From Actinobacillus equuli (GTDB lineage: Bacteria; Pseudomonadota; Gammaproteobacteria; Enterobacterales; Pasteurellaceae): a stretch of 64,000 nt of DNA. A program made the translations under genes and the position numbers. The notes below the pieces were generated by a model, which was not told the DNA's origin, did not search any database, and was given only the letters and a program-made list of their open reading frames with translations. This document shows, in pieces, positions 52,643 to 62,175 of the stretch; within the stretch, counting starts at the first letter, position 1, and each line of letters starts with the position of its first letter. The stretch covers positions 1,976,501-2,040,500 of the forward strand of contig NZ_LR134310.1 in the NCBI RefSeq assembly GCF_900636745.1, given 5' to 3'.

Positions 52643-53103
52643 TGTGTTTTACCTTTTTTGTAATAAATTGGAAATAGTCTTTTAATGTAACGTAAAAAAT
52701 GCACTTGTCGAGTATTTTTTTACAGAATGAATAAAATTGATTTTTTCATGTAAGTAGTGAACTGGTTCTCAATAGATAAAAAGAGTAGTTGATGTTTTTC
52801 AAACAGTAAAAATTCTCTTACCAATAAATTGAGTTGTGTGAAAAATAAGCGTTTAAATTAAGACTAAAAATGCTCACAGTAAATCTAAGAAAATTTATAA
52901 AAAATACATATTAGCGTGGCTAAAGGAGGGCAAACGATTACCAAAAATGCACGGAATTCTATCATGCTAAAACCAGTGAAATAATAGTAGTTTAGGTGGC
53001 TAATTTTTCGTTTTATACATATAAAAACTGGGGTATACTCCGCCTCCCTCTTTGAAAAATGTAGGGGAATTTGCTTTTGCAAATTCAAAAGAACGGAGGA
53101 AAA
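52643..53103. other. Long AT-rich intergenic region with leader hairpin
   Basis: In 461 bp without a gene the following are visible. TTGATGTTTTTCAA (52789-52802) is an imperfect FNR-like site. TATACT at 53034-53039 is a -10-like element. A perfect hairpin GAATTTGC-TTTT-GCAAATTC (53067-53086) lies just before the CGGAGG ribosome site of the next gene. A reverse-strand ORF in this region has no start signals and is not regarded as a gene. A small RNA cannot be excluded. Confidence 0.5.
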
Positions 53104-53412
53104 ATGAGTGGTATGTTGAATCTTGGTGCGCTTAACGCATCTCAGCTCGAAATTGTGAATACTTCTGCGCATATTGTCGGCTTTATTGGTATGGCATGCG
53201 TCGTATTGGCATTTTGGTTTGTGGTAAGTGAACGTTGGAAGCCAACTTCATTGTCGTATAATATTTTAAACGGTATTGGCGCAGTGTTACTTATTCTGAG
53301 CTTGTGTGTGCATTTTAATTTAGGTTCGTTTGTGATTGAAGTTTTCTGGATTTCAATCTCAGCAATGGGTATCTATAAAAACCTAACGAGACGTAAATTA
53401 GTAGCCGCTTAA
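53104..53412 (+). CDS. Small membrane protein (CBU_0592-like)
   Basis: The protein of 102 residues starts at ATG 53104, with CGGAGG at 53094-53099. It has three hydrophobic segments (AHIVGFIGMACVVLAFWFVV, NGIGAVLLILSLCVHFNLGS, VIEVFWISISAMGIYKNL). The pattern Y-N-I-L-N-G-I-G-A with the closing W-I-S-I-S is typical of the CBU_0592-like small membrane family, whose function is unknown. Its leader contains a hairpin that could control translation. A strong terminator follows the stop. Confidence 0.75.
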   Translation: MSGMLNLGALNASQLEIVNTSAHIVGFIGMACVVLAFWFVVSERWKPTSLSYNILNGIGAVLLILSLCVHFNLGSFVIEVFWISISAMGIYKNLTRRKLVAA

Positions 53413-53418
53413 AAACGA

Positions 53419-53454
53419 AAAGAGCAAACGTAAAAGTTTGCTCTTTGTTTTTTT
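53419..53454. terminator. Terminator after the small membrane protein gene
   Basis: AAAGAGCAAAC (53419-53429) and GTTTGCTCTTT (53436-53446) followed by GTTTTTTT. It is also placed for the convergent ttcA. Confidence 0.9.
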
Positions 53455-54406
53455 ATTGGACTTCTTTAAATTGAATCATACCGTTTTCGCTATAATCAGC
53501 TTGTTCGTCTTCATCTTGAATTAACGGCTGATTTGGAATTTCCGCTTTATCAAAAGCAATATCGCCTTCCACACCTTCCAATACTTGACCACGTTTTAAC
53601 CCTTTAAAATCAAATAGGCTCGGATCACAAAGATGCGAGAGGGTAATGTTCTGCATTGCACTAAACATCGTTTCGATTCGTCCCGGATATTGACGATCCC
53701 ACGTTTGGAGCATTTCTTTTACAACTTGGCGTTGTAAATTCGGCTGAGAGCCACATAGGTTACACGGAATAATCGGGAACTGTTTGGCTTGCGAATATTT
53801 TTCAATATCTTTTTCTTTGCAGTAGGCTAACGGACGAATCACGATTTGTTTACCGTCATCCGAGATCAGTTTCGGAGGCATGGATTTTAATTTTCCGCCG
53901 TAAAACATATTTAAGAATAAAGTTTCCAGCATATCGTCACGGTGGTGACCAAGCGCAATTTTAGTTGCACCGAGTTCGGTTGCTGTGCGATATAAAATAC
54001 CGCGACGTAAACGTGAACAAAGTGAGCAAGTCGTTTTACCTTCCGGAATTTTCTCTTTTACGATGCCGTATGTATTTTCTTCGACAATTTTGTATTCAAC
54101 ACCGATAGATTCTAGATATTCAGGCAAAATATGTTCCGGAAAGCCCGGTTGTTTTTGGTCTAAATTGACCGCCACAATATCGAAGTGAATCGGTGCACTC
54201 AGTTTGAGGTTAAGAAGAATATCTAATAACGTATAGCTATCTTTACCGCCGGACAAGCACACCATCACTTTGTCGCCATCTTCAATCATATTGAAATCGG
54301 CAATCGCATTACCAACATTGCGGCGTAAACGTTTTTGTAATTTGTTTAAATTATAGGCAATCTTTTTTTCTTGTTGAGTATTAGTGGATTGAGTATTTTG
54401 ATTCAT
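53453..54406 (-). CDS. ttcA: tRNA 2-thiocytidine(32) synthetase TtcA
   Basis: The protein of 317 residues has the PP-loop ATP pyrophosphatase motif [12 protein letters not shown]. It also has the iron-sulfur cysteines [10 protein letters not shown] and the late [13 protein letters not shown], which together hold the [4Fe-4S] cluster needed for thiolation of C32. The block [20 protein letters not shown] is family-typical. The N-terminal extension is Gln/Asn/Thr-rich and somewhat longer than in E. coli. It is monocistronic. Confidence 0.95.
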   Translation of the reverse strand: MNQNTQSTNTQQEKKIAYNLNKLQKRLRRNVGNAIADFNMIEDGDKVMVCLSGGKDSYTLLDILLNLKLSAPIHFDIVAVNLDQKQPGFPEHILPEYLESIGVEYKIVEENTYGIVKEKIPEGKTTCSLCSRLRRGILYRTATELGATKIALGHHRDDMLETLFLNMFYGGKLKSMPPKLISDDGKQIVIRPLAYCKEKDIEKYSQAKQFPIIPCNLCGSQPNLQRQVVKEMLQTWDRQYPGRIETMFSAMQNITLSHLCDPSLFDFKGLKRGQVLEGVEGDIAFDKAEIPNQPLIQDEDEQADYSENGMIQFKEVQ

Positions 54407-54573
54407 AATCGTGAATGTTTGTAAGTAAATTTATTCGGTACATGAAATAAAAAATGAAGTTCGCCATACTAAAGACTTCAGTATTTTTTGCAAGCGTTTC
54501 ATTTGATGTTTTTGTCGATAGATAAGTCTCTATTGGCAAGCAAGCGGTCTAATTTTAACATTTTTTTGCAATT

Positions 54574-55008
54574 TTAAAGCTTATCAAAATATTCATTGCC
54601 CCAAGTTTGTTCGGCAAGTTGCAGTAGGTTGGCGAAATCCTGATAAGAGGGCATTGCTTGCTCTTCCACTTTTTTATTTTCATTAATCAGTTTTTGTTTT
54701 AGCTCTTGATACCAGCCTAATAGAGACAGCGGTAACGGCGAAGCCGCACGTTTACCTAACCAATATAAGCCTTGATACGGCAAACTTAATGCAAAGAGTG
54801 AGGTAATAATCGCATTAGCCAGAATAGATTGGCTCGGATCTGCAAAAAAGTATTGCCATAGAATCGCAAAGCAAGCAAAAGCAGGCATAAAGCGAGCGGC
54901 TAATTTCACTAATTTAATTAACCGATAATCAGGCATAAACAGCCCTAACTTTTTTTGATTGGGATAGGTATTAAGGTAACGTTGACCCGCTTGAAATGTT
55001 GCATTCAT
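54574..55008 (-). CDS. yfbV: YfbV family inner-membrane protein (UPF0208)
   Basis: The protein of 144 residues has two hydrophobic segments (ARFMPAFACFAILWQYFF, ANAIITSLFALSLPYQGLYWLG) and the UPF0208 block RFMP-x-A-x-F-x-x-x-x-WQ and FALSLPYQGLYWLGKRAASPLP. E. coli YfbV insulates the Ter macrodomain from the flanking chromosome. The start at 55008 is set by homology and lacks a clear ribosome site; a longer frame starts six codons upstream. Confidence 0.9.
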   Translation of the reverse strand: MNATFQAGQRYLNTYPNQKKLGLFMPDYRLIKLVKLAARFMPAFACFAILWQYFFADPSQSILANAIITSLFALSLPYQGLYWLGKRAASPLPLSLLGWYQELKQKLINENKKVEEQAMPSYQDFANLLQLAEQTWGNEYFDKL

Positions 55009-55151
55009 AATGATAACTGTGTACAAAAAAATGATAGAAACAGCATAGCATAAGTTTTATCCATCGAAAACGCACAGATTTTAATGCAGTAACGGCGAAC
55101 AGTTGCTATACTTTGCAACAATTTTTTTACACCTGTTAGAAGGAACGATAA

Positions 55152-55898
55152 ATGCCAATTAAATTTCCTGACTTACTACAAGACAGTTGGAATTTTATCC
55201 GTAATCAACGTACGTTTTCACTTTATGCAATGCTATTGTTTTGTATTTTACAGCTAGCAAGTTTATTTCTTGTGCCTCGCACGGGAAATAATGTTGATGC
55301 ACAAGCTCAAAGTGCAACGATGACTTTGGCTGATTTATTTCCATTATTGTTTATGGGCGTAGCCAATATTTTTATTACCACATTGCTAATTTTAAATATT
55401 AAAGCGATTAACAATGCTAATTTCAGTCACTTTTTTCAGAATCTATCAACTACACTTACCAAGTTATTCCCAGTAATTTTATTGAATATTATTATGGTGC
55501 TTCCGCTCTCGGTCGGTATGGCTTTTCAAGTGTTTGGCGCACAAACGGGAAGTGGTTTAGACTTGTTGGCATTTCCATTAATTATTAGTGGTGCATTTTT
55601 ATTTATTAAATTGTGTTTGTCGGTTTATGCCTATTTAGTTGAAGATTTGCAAAATGTAGCTGAGACGATCCGTTTTACATGGCAGCTAAGCCGAGGTAAG
55701 GGCATTGCGTTAGTATTATTCTGTGTGATTGCTTATTTTGTCCCACAAATCTTAATGTCATTTTTAAGTGGTTTGGGCGCGAATGTGACAGGACTTGTGT
55801 TAACTGTAGTCATCAGTTCGTTTTTCTCTCTATTTATTACGGTGTTTAGCTTCCGTTTTTATCAAGTATATAGTCACAATGGCGGAGTAAAAGGTTAA
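55152..55898 (+). CDS. yciC: YciC family membrane protein (UPF0259)
   Basis: The protein of 248 residues has about six hydrophobic segments ([66 protein letters not shown] and others). The stretch [15 protein letters not shown] and [14 protein letters not shown] fit UPF0259. It is followed by yciB (1 bp gap), yciA and yciI; the order yciC-yciB-yciA is conserved in enterics and Haemophilus, and supports the assignment. The function of the family is not known. Confidence 0.85.
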   Translation: MPIKFPDLLQDSWNFIRNQRTFSLYAMLLFCILQLASLFLVPRTGNNVDAQAQSATMTLADLFPLLFMGVANIFITTLLILNIKAINNANFSHFFQNLSTTLTKLFPVILLNIIMVLPLSVGMAFQVFGAQTGSGLDLLAFPLIISGAFLFIKLCLSVYAYLVEDLQNVAETIRFTWQLSRGKGIALVLFCVIAYFVPQILMSFLSGLGANVTGLVLTVVISSFFSLFITVFSFRFYQVYSHNGGVKG

Positions 55899-55899
55899 T

Positions 55900-56451
55900 A
55901 TGAAACAATTACTTGAGTTTATCCCGCTTATTCTATTTTTTGCCGTTTATAAATTGTACGGCGTTCAACAAGCGGCAATAACATTGGTGATCGCAACTGT
56001 CGTTCAATTGATTGCATTACAAGTGCTTTATAAGAAAATCGAAAAATCACAGTGGATTATGGGCATTTTTGTGGTTTTCTTTGGGATTTTGACCGCTTAT
56101 TTCAATGACTTAAATTTCTTGAAATGGAAAGTCACCATCATTAATGGTTTGTTTGCCGCCGTATTATTAGTCAGCCAATTTGTGTTTAAAAAGCCGATTA
56201 TTCAGATGCTATTGGGTAAAGAACTCACTTTACCGGCGCAAGTTTGGAATAATCTCAATTTAGGTTGGGCAGTGTTTTTCATTATTTGTATGCTGCTGAA
56301 TATCGTGATCAGTCATTATTTTTCTGATGATGCGTGGGCAACATTTAAAACGTTCGGATTTACAGGGTTGAGTTTAGTCGCTGCGATTGCAACCGGCGCT
56401 TATCTTTATCCTCACCTTAAAAACTTGGAGAATACCAATGAGCAAAAATAA
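55900..56451 (+). CDS. yciB: Septation/envelope protein YciB (IspZ family)
   Basis: The protein of 183 residues begins [21 protein letters not shown] and contains [31 protein letters not shown] (in parts), all hallmarks of YciB/IspZ inner-membrane proteins. Five membrane segments are expected. The family is linked to cell envelope integrity and septation. yciA starts 14 nt before its stop, so the two are translationally coupled. Confidence 0.95.
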   Translation: MKQLLEFIPLILFFAVYKLYGVQQAAITLVIATVVQLIALQVLYKKIEKSQWIMGIFVVFFGILTAYFNDLNFLKWKVTIINGLFAAVLLVSQFVFKKPIIQMLLGKELTLPAQVWNNLNLGWAVFFIICMLLNIVISHYFSDDAWATFKTFGFTGLSLVAAIATGAYLYPHLKNLENTNEQK

Positions 56452-56905
56452 ACCTTATGACAGAGAGCCGGAAGGAAAACTGATTTTAAGAACCTTAGCA
56501 ATGCCTTCCGATACAAATGCAAACGGCGATATTTTCGGTGGCTGGATTATGTCACAAATGGACTTAGGCGGTGCAATTCTTGCTAAAGAGCTGGCGAAAG
56601 GCAGAGTGGTAACGGTAACGGTAGATAAAATGATTTTTCACCTTCCGATTTCGGTTGGGGACGTAGTATGTTGTTACGGTACTTTAGTTAAAGTTGGCCG
56701 TTCCTCAATGCAAGTGAAAGTAGATGTATTTATCAAGCAAGTTTATGAAGGCACCAGAGAGCGTTTTCGAGTAACTGAAGCTTTATTTACTTATGTGGCG
56801 ATAGATAAGGAAGGTAAATCTCGACCTATTCCACGAGAAAATAACCCGGAATTAGATGAGGCGTTGGCACTCCTAGAACAACGCTTGATTGATGAAGCAA
56901 ACTAA
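56438..56905 (+). CDS. yciA: Acyl-CoA thioesterase YciA
   Basis: The protein of 155 residues is a hotdog-fold thioesterase. [27 protein letters not shown] holds the catalytic Asn-Asp ([11 protein letters not shown]), and [24 protein letters not shown] builds the acyl channel. The Haemophilus YciA is a broad acyl-CoA thioesterase of cytosolic location. ATG 56438 ([15 protein letters not shown]) with TGGAG upstream is chosen; the longer in-frame reading overlaps yciB more. Confidence 0.95.
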   Translation: MSKNKPYDREPEGKLILRTLAMPSDTNANGDIFGGWIMSQMDLGGAILAKELAKGRVVTVTVDKMIFHLPISVGDVVCCYGTLVKVGRSSMQVKVDVFIKQVYEGTRERFRVTEALFTYVAIDKEGKSRPIPRENNPELDEALALLEQRLIDEAN

Positions 56906-56928
56906 AGACAATAATTGGAGGAAGTTAT

Positions 56929-57210
56929 ATGTATTACGTTATTTTTGCACAAGATAACCCAAACACATTAGAAAAACGCCTGGAAGTACGTCCTGCTCAC
57001 TTAGCCCGTTTAGAAAAACTACAGGCGGAAGGTCGTTTATTAACTGCAGGTCCAAATCCAACAGAAGACGGTAGCAGCGTCACCGGTTCGACTGTGATTG
57101 CGGAATTTGAGTCATTAGCGGATGCGCAAGTATGGGCTTCGGAAGATCCTTATGTAGAAGCTGGCGTTTATGGTGATGTGATCATCAAGCCATTTAAAAA
57201 AGTGTTTTAA
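56929..57210 (+). CDS. yciI: YciI-like protein
   Basis: The protein of 93 residues has a ferredoxin-like alpha-beta fold: [39 protein letters not shown] and [13 protein letters not shown]-like [21 protein letters not shown]. The His (RPAH) and Asp (SEDPY) pair is the proposed active-site dyad of the YCII family. The molecular function is uncertain. It ends the yciCBAI operon. GGAGG precedes the start. Confidence 0.94.
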   Translation: MYYVIFAQDNPNTLEKRLEVRPAHLARLEKLQAEGRLLTAGPNPTEDGSSVTGSTVIAEFESLADAQVWASEDPYVEAGVYGDVIIKPFKKVF

Positions 57211-57224
57211 TCTGATTTGTTAAC

Positions 57225-57254
57225 AGGCACAAGCGGTTTCGTTTGTGCCTTTTT
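57225..57254 (+). terminator. Terminator of the yciCBAI operon with an uptake signal in the hairpin
   Basis: AGGCACAA (57225-57232) and TTGTGCCT (57243-57250) form the stem and CACAAGCGGTTTC spans the stem and loop, so the uptake core is in the loop. TTTTT follows. Confidence 0.88.
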
Positions 57255-57281
57255 CTCGTCCAATTTTTGAAAGAGGCATAT

Positions 57282-60161
57282 ATGTTTGCTCAAACTGATC
57301 TTTCCGAACTTGTGAAGGAATCTGATTTGCAAAATTCTACCAAAATTCGACCGCTTGCTATTGCGGTGGGGATGTCTAATTTTGTGAAACAAACGCTACA
57401 AAAGCAGCCGCAATTCTTGCAAACGTGGTTAGCGGAATATCCTTCTGTTGCAAATGTCGGCAATTATGCAGAACGTTTAGCGTCCGTTTTAGCGCAGGTA
57501 CAAGATGAAGCCCAATTAGCACGAGAATTACGCCTGTTTCGTCACCGTGAAATGGCGGCGCTCAGCTTTCTGCAATCGAATAAACTTGCTAGCGTAGAGT
57601 TTGTGTTTGAGCATTTATCCGATTTGGCAGAGGCGCTGATTATCGGCGCAAGAGATTGGCTGTTTAAGCGTTGCTGTGAAGAATATGGAACACCGATGAA
57701 TTCGCTGGGCGAACAGCAAGAGTTACTGATTTTAGGGATGGGCAAATTAGGTGGACGAGAACTGAATTTTTCCTCGGATATTGATTTGATTTTTACTTAC
57801 CCAGATGCCGGTGAAACTGTCGGTGGGCGTAAACCGATTGAAAATAGCAAATTTTTTATTCGCTTAGGGCAGCGTTTAATTAAAGCACTGGATGAAATTA
57901 CGTTGGACGGCTTTGTGTATCGTACCGATATGCGCTTGCGCCCGTTTGGCGACAGCGGTGCGTTAGTGCTGAGTTTTGCCGCAATGGAAGATTACTATCA
58001 GGAACAAGGGCGAGATTGGGAACGCTATGCGATGATCAAAGCCAAAATTTTAGGCGAAGATCCGCAGAATATTAACCATCGTTATTTGCGTCAAATGTTA
58101 CGCCCGTTTATGTATCGCCGTTATTTGGATTTCAGTGCGATTCAATCGTTGCGTGAGATGAAGCAGAAAATCAGCCGAGAAGTAGTTCGCCGTAATTTGA
58201 CTGATAATATTAAATTAGGTGCCGGCGGGATTCGAGAAATTGAATTTATTGTGCAAACTTTCCAAATGGTGCGAGGCGGTCGGGATAAAATCCTCCAAGA
58301 ACGGAGTTTATTGCGTGTTCTGCCTCGCCTCGCCGAATTACAATTACTCACCGAACAGCAAACTCAGCAATTATATGATGCTTATATCTTCCATCGTCAG
58401 GTCGAAAATGTATTGCAAGCGATTGATGATAAGCAAACGCAAACACTGCCGACCGATGAGCAAGACCGAGCAAGGATTATGTTTGCTTGCCAATCTTATT
58501 TGCAAAAAAATGCGGAAAATCAACCGCTTGTTGTTGAACATGATATTCATACTTGGCAAGACTTTTTACAGGTACTGGAACAACATCAGCAAAATGTGCG
58601 AGCGGTATTTAATCAAATTATCGGCGAAGAAGAGGACGATGAAGAAGCACCGCTTAATGAAAAATTAGCGGTTTGGCAGGATATTTTACATTATCAAATC
58701 AGTGAGGAAGATTTAGCGGCAGTTTTAGGTGATTATCCGGTTAGCCAAAGTGATTACAATGATATTTTTAGACAGCTTTCCGGCACGTTTCAAGATTGGG
58801 TGAAACGCCCGATTGGCGTGCGTGGACGCAATGTATTGCGCAAACTGATGCCGAAAATTGTAGATATGGTGTGTAGCCGAGAAGATTATTCGGTGGTTTT
58901 GCCGCGTGTGCTGAATATCATTGATAAAATTACCATGCGAACTACCTATCTGGAGCTTTTGCAGGAAAGGGAGCAAATTCTACCGCTTCTGATTACCTTG
59001 TGCAGCCAATCGATTATGATTGCCGAGCAAATCGCTCGTTATCCGATGTTATTAGACGAATTGATTATCCAAAATAGTCTTACGCAAGTGATTGAGTTAA
59101 ATCAGTACAAAACGGCCCTGAATGACTATTTAATTCGTATTCCGGAAGAAGATGAAGAGGCATTGATTGATGCATTACGTCAATTTAAACAGAGCCAAAT
59201 TTTGCATATTGCGGCAGCGGATATTTTAGGCGTATTACCGGTGATGAAAATTAGCGATCACCTTACCTATTTGGCAGAAGCGATTATCGGTGCGGTGGTA
59301 AATATGGCATGGAAATCCTTATCGCAACGTTTTGGCGTGCCGGATCATTTAGAAAATGCAGAACAAGGCTTTGCGGTAATTGCTTATGGAAAATTAGGTG
59401 GCATTGAACTGGGTTATAACTCGGATTTAGATTTGGTTTTTCTGCATAATGCACCGCAAGATGGTGAAACGACAGGAACAAGAAAATCGATTTCAAGTCA
59501 TCAATTCTATTTAAAATTAGCGCAAAAAATTAATTCGATTTTTAATTTAAATACCAGTGCCGGTGTGCTTTATGAAGTGGATATGCGCTTGCGACCATCA
59601 GGCGAAGCTGGTTTATTAGTCAGCACGGTGAGCGCTTATGAGAGTTATCAGCAAAATGAGGCGTGGACATGGGAATCGCAAGCATTGGTGCGTACTCGTT
59701 GTGTTTATGGTTCGCCCGATCTGGCGCAAGCCTTTGAGCAAATTCGCCGCACAACTTTGGCAATGCCTCGAACAAGCGGTCAATTACGCCGAGAAATTTG
59801 CGAAATGCGTTATAAAATGTATCAACATTTAAGTAACACAGATAATGCGCATTTTGATTTGAAAAAAGATAAAGGCGGTATTACCGACATTGAATTTATC
59901 GCACAATGTTTGGTTTTGGAATATGCACATCAGTATCCGCAAATGGCAGTTTGGTCGGATAACGTTCGTATTTTTGATTCGGCGGTGGAATGCGGTATTT
60001 TGTCTTTCGCTGACGGTGAAAGGCTGAAACATTGCTATACGGCGATTCGCAACCGTATTCATCGTTTGAATTTATTACGTAACCCGAGTGTGGTGAGTAC
60101 AAACGAATTTGTCGAAGAACGAGCCTTTGTAGCGCAAATTTGGCAACGAATTTTTGGGTAA
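57282..60161 (+). CDS. glnE: Glutamine synthetase adenylyltransferase/deadenylase
   Basis: The protein of 959 residues has two nucleotidyltransferase domains. The N-terminal one, which removes AMP from glutamine synthetase, carries GMGKLGGRELNFSSDIDLIF. The C-terminal one, which adds AMP, carries YGKLGGIELGYNSDLDLVFL. The linker helices between them are charged (GEEEDDEEAPLNE). Length is near that of E. coli GlnE (946). The start at 57282 (MFAQTDLSELVKES) has AGAGG upstream; earlier in-frame codons fall in the terminator of yciI. An uptake signal overlaps the N-terminal coding region. It adjusts nitrogen assimilation. Confidence 0.96.
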   Translation: MFAQTDLSELVKESDLQNSTKIRPLAIAVGMSNFVKQTLQKQPQFLQTWLAEYPSVANVGNYAERLASVLAQVQDEAQLARELRLFRHREMAALSFLQSNKLASVEFVFEHLSDLAEALIIGARDWLFKRCCEEYGTPMNSLGEQQELLILGMGKLGGRELNFSSDIDLIFTYPDAGETVGGRKPIENSKFFIRLGQRLIKALDEITLDGFVYRTDMRLRPFGDSGALVLSFAAMEDYYQEQGRDWERYAMIKAKILGEDPQNINHRYLRQMLRPFMYRRYLDFSAIQSLREMKQKISREVVRRNLTDNIKLGAGGIREIEFIVQTFQMVRGGRDKILQERSLLRVLPRLAELQLLTEQQTQQLYDAYIFHRQVENVLQAIDDKQTQTLPTDEQDRARIMFACQSYLQKNAENQPLVVEHDIHTWQDFLQVLEQHQQNVRAVFNQIIGEEEDDEEAPLNEKLAVWQDILHYQISEEDLAAVLGDYPVSQSDYNDIFRQLSGTFQDWVKRPIGVRGRNVLRKLMPKIVDMVCSREDYSVVLPRVLNIIDKITMRTTYLELLQEREQILPLLITLCSQSIMIAEQIARYPMLLDELIIQNSLTQVIELNQYKTALNDYLIRIPEEDEEALIDALRQFKQSQILHIAAADILGVLPVMKISDHLTYLAEAIIGAVVNMAWKSLSQRFGVPDHLENAEQGFAVIAYGKLGGIELGYNSDLDLVFLHNAPQDGETTGTRKSISSHQFYLKLAQKINSIFNLNTSAGVLYEVDMRLRPSGEAGLLVSTVSAYESYQQNEAWTWESQALVRTRCVYGSPDLAQAFEQIRRTTLAMPRTSGQLRREICEMRYKMYQHLSNTDNAHFDLKKDKGGITDIEFIAQCLVLEYAHQYPQMAVWSDNVRIFDSAVECGILSFADGERLKHCYTAIRNRIHRLNLLRNPSVVSTNEFVEERAFVAQIWQRIFG

Positions 60162-60169
60162 GATCAGAT

Positions 60170-60216
60170 AGCGGTCAAATTTGCAAAAAATTTTGTAAAT
60201 TTAACCGCTTGTTTTC
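60170..60216 (+). terminator. Inverted uptake-signal terminator of glnE
   Basis: AGCGGT-C-AAATTT (60170-60182) and AAATTT-A-ACCGCT (60197-60209) pair with one mismatch, followed by TGTTTT. Confidence 0.78.
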
Positions 60217-60256
60217 CGTTATAATAAGGTAAATTTACCCATTCAAGGAGTTTGCA

Positions 60257-60634
60257 ATGGAATATCAATTTACGCATTCAATTCATGGTGTGGTCGCAAA
60301 ATGTTCAATGGATCACGAAGCATTTGCTCGTTGGTTAAATACAGAGATTGCGGAGAATCCACAAGAGATAAACAAAGTTTTAGCGGAAATCGACAAGTGT
60401 CGTGCAACTTATCCGAATCCTTATGAATATGTTTTGGAAGGTCGAGAATATAGCTTATTTATTGATGCGGATGAAGTGATGGTGAAAGCGAATAATCTGG
60501 ATGATGCATTCGATGAATCGCAAATGGAAGACGGGTTCCAGTTTTATGATCAAGAAAGTATCGCATTTTGTGGTTTAGAAGATTTTGAAAATTTCTTAAA
60601 AGCCTATCAAAAATTTAGCAAAACTTATCACTAA
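60257..60634 (+). CDS. yacL: YacL family protein (UPF0231)
   Basis: This acidic cytosolic protein of 125 residues contains [24 protein letters not shown] and [21 protein letters not shown] (read in parts), which match the YacL family of gamma-proteobacteria, whose function is not known. AAGGAG precedes the start. It stands alone between glnE and gltS with terminators on both sides. Confidence 0.9.
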   Translation: MEYQFTHSIHGVVAKCSMDHEAFARWLNTEIAENPQEINKVLAEIDKCRATYPNPYEYVLEGREYSLFIDADEVMVKANNLDDAFDESQMEDGFQFYDQESIAFCGLEDFENFLKAYQKFSKTYH

Positions 60635-60652
60635 TCTTGTTATAGCAAAAAG

Positions 60653-60678
60653 AAAGGGCACTGATTAAAGTGCCCTTT
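60653..60678. terminator. Bidirectional terminator between yacL and gltS
   Basis: AAAGGGCACT (60653-60662), loop GATTAA and AGTGCCCTTT (60669-60678), flanked by AAAAAG and GCTTTAT. Confidence 0.88.
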
Positions 60679-60697
60679 GCTTTATAGGTTAAACAGA

Positions 60698-61915
60698 TTA
60701 ACGTAAGAACTCAACAAACCAAGTAATTACACCTAAGTTTAACAGGTCTACGAAGAACGCGCCGACTAATGGTACGATTAAGAAGGCTTTGTGTGACGGA
60801 CCAAAGGTCTCTGTTACAGATTGCATATTGGCTACCGCAGTTGGGGTTGCACCTAAGCCGAAACCACAGTGACCGGCGGTTAAAATTGCCGCGTCGTAAT
60901 CTTTACCCATTACACGGAAGGTCACGAAGTAGCCATATAGAATCATTACTAACGTTTGTACTGTTAGGATAATTAACATTGGACCTGCAAGACCTGCTAA
61001 TTCCCATAGTTTGATACTCATTAATGCCATCGCTAAGAATAAGCTTAGTGATGCATTACCAAATACGTCAATTGCGCGGTCAAACATATCAAATTTAAAT
61101 ACGGCAGTTAGAACATTACGTAAAATTACACCGAAACCTAATGCCCATACGAATTGCGGTAAGCCTAAATCAGGGAATGCATTTGCCATTACTGATGAGA
61201 ACGCTAAACATGCGGCAAATAATGCCATGGTTTCAATGGTTGAGCTTGCAGTGATAAAACGTACGCTATCCGCATCTTCGAATGTGCTGTCATCATACTG
61301 TTCCGCTGAAGCGTCCACTTTTTTACTGTGTTGTTTACGGTCTTTCTTCATTTTATTGACTAAACGGCGCGCAACCGGACCACCGATTAAACCACCCGCA
61401 ACTAAACCGAATGTTGCTGATGCCATCGCCATTTCCATTACACCGGTAATGCCATATTGTTCAGAGAAGATTTTTGCCCAAGCTGCACCGGTTCCGTGAC
61501 CACCGGTTAAAGTGATTGAACCGGTAATTAAGCCCACAAGCGGATCTAAACCTAATGCTGTTGCAAGACCAACGCCCACCGCATTTTGGATAATAATGAA
61601 AACACCCACAATAATGAGGAACACGACCAGCGGTAAGCCACCTTGTTTTAAACGAGAAAAGTCAGCTGATAAACCTACAGAGGCGAAGAACGCTAACATA
61701 AATGCATTTTGTAAGCTCTTCTCAAATTGGAAAGAAATACCTGCCCAGTTATAAAGACAGAAAATAACGGTTGCTGCGACTAAACCACCGGCTACTGCTT
61801 CAGGAATATTAAAGTCTTGTAAAAATTTAATTTTACCGACTAAAAAGCGCCCTACTAAAAGAACAAGCGTAGCAGCAATAAGTGTGTGGTAACCGTTAAG
61901 AATTATTGGTTCCAT
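60698..61915 (-). CDS. gltS: Sodium/glutamate symporter
   Basis: This 405-residue inner-membrane transporter has about ten hydrophobic segments and the two GltS core blocks GSITLTGGHGTGAAWAKIF and GHCGFGLGATPTAVANMQ, which are inverted-repeat pore loops. It imports glutamate with sodium. A cytoplasmic loop between the halves is highly charged (KKMKKDRKQHSKKVDASAEQ). It is monocistronic. GGAG precedes the start. Confidence 0.95.
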   Translation of the reverse strand: MEPIILNGYHTLIAATLVLLVGRFLVGKIKFLQDFNIPEAVAGGLVAATVIFCLYNWAGISFQFEKSLQNAFMLAFFASVGLSADFSRLKQGGLPLVVFLIIVGVFIIIQNAVGVGLATALGLDPLVGLITGSITLTGGHGTGAAWAKIFSEQYGITGVMEMAMASATFGLVAGGLIGGPVARRLVNKMKKDRKQHSKKVDASAEQYDDSTFEDADSVRFITASSTIETMALFAACLAFSSVMANAFPDLGLPQFVWALGFGVILRNVLTAVFKFDMFDRAIDVFGNASLSLFLAMALMSIKLWELAGLAGPMLIILTVQTLVMILYGYFVTFRVMGKDYDAAILTAGHCGFGLGATPTAVANMQSVTETFGPSHKAFLIVPLVGAFFVDLLNLGVITWFVEFLR

Positions 61916-62035
61916 AGGTGCTCCTCTAAAATGTTAAATGAATGTTTAAAAATAGATATTAGCCGATACTAGAACAAACATTTTGATTTGTCAAAGGGGG
62001 TTAATAAGAAAAATTATTTATAAAATTAGAAAAAC

Positions 62036-62052
62036 TTATCCAATTATCCACA
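62036..62052. promoter_or_regulatory. Two DnaA-box-like 9-mers
   Basis: TTATCCAAT (62036-62044) overlaps by one base with TTATCCACA (62044-62052), which is the perfect E. coli DnaA box. They lie in the gltS-yidE divergent region. A pair is too few for an origin, and no origin landmarks (dnaA, gidA, rpmH) are nearby. They may be titration or regulatory sites, or chance. Confidence 0.35.
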
Positions 62053-62175
62053 TAAATTTTGAGGAAGATCAGTTTTTTGCGTAAGTAAGCGCTTATTTCT
62101 TGAATTAGTTCGCATTTTTTGTTTTTGGGCTTTGATAAAATTTCCTTAGTTATTATTTTATCGTGGAGACTCAAC

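Noticed and set aside
52885-53172. 95-residue ORF on the minus strand
   Set aside because: It overlaps the start of the small membrane protein gene and its leader hairpin, has no ribosome site and its composition is not protein-like.
62036-62052. Chromosomal origin of replication
   Set aside because: Only two DnaA-type boxes, no AT-rich 13-mers in array and no origin-linked genes.
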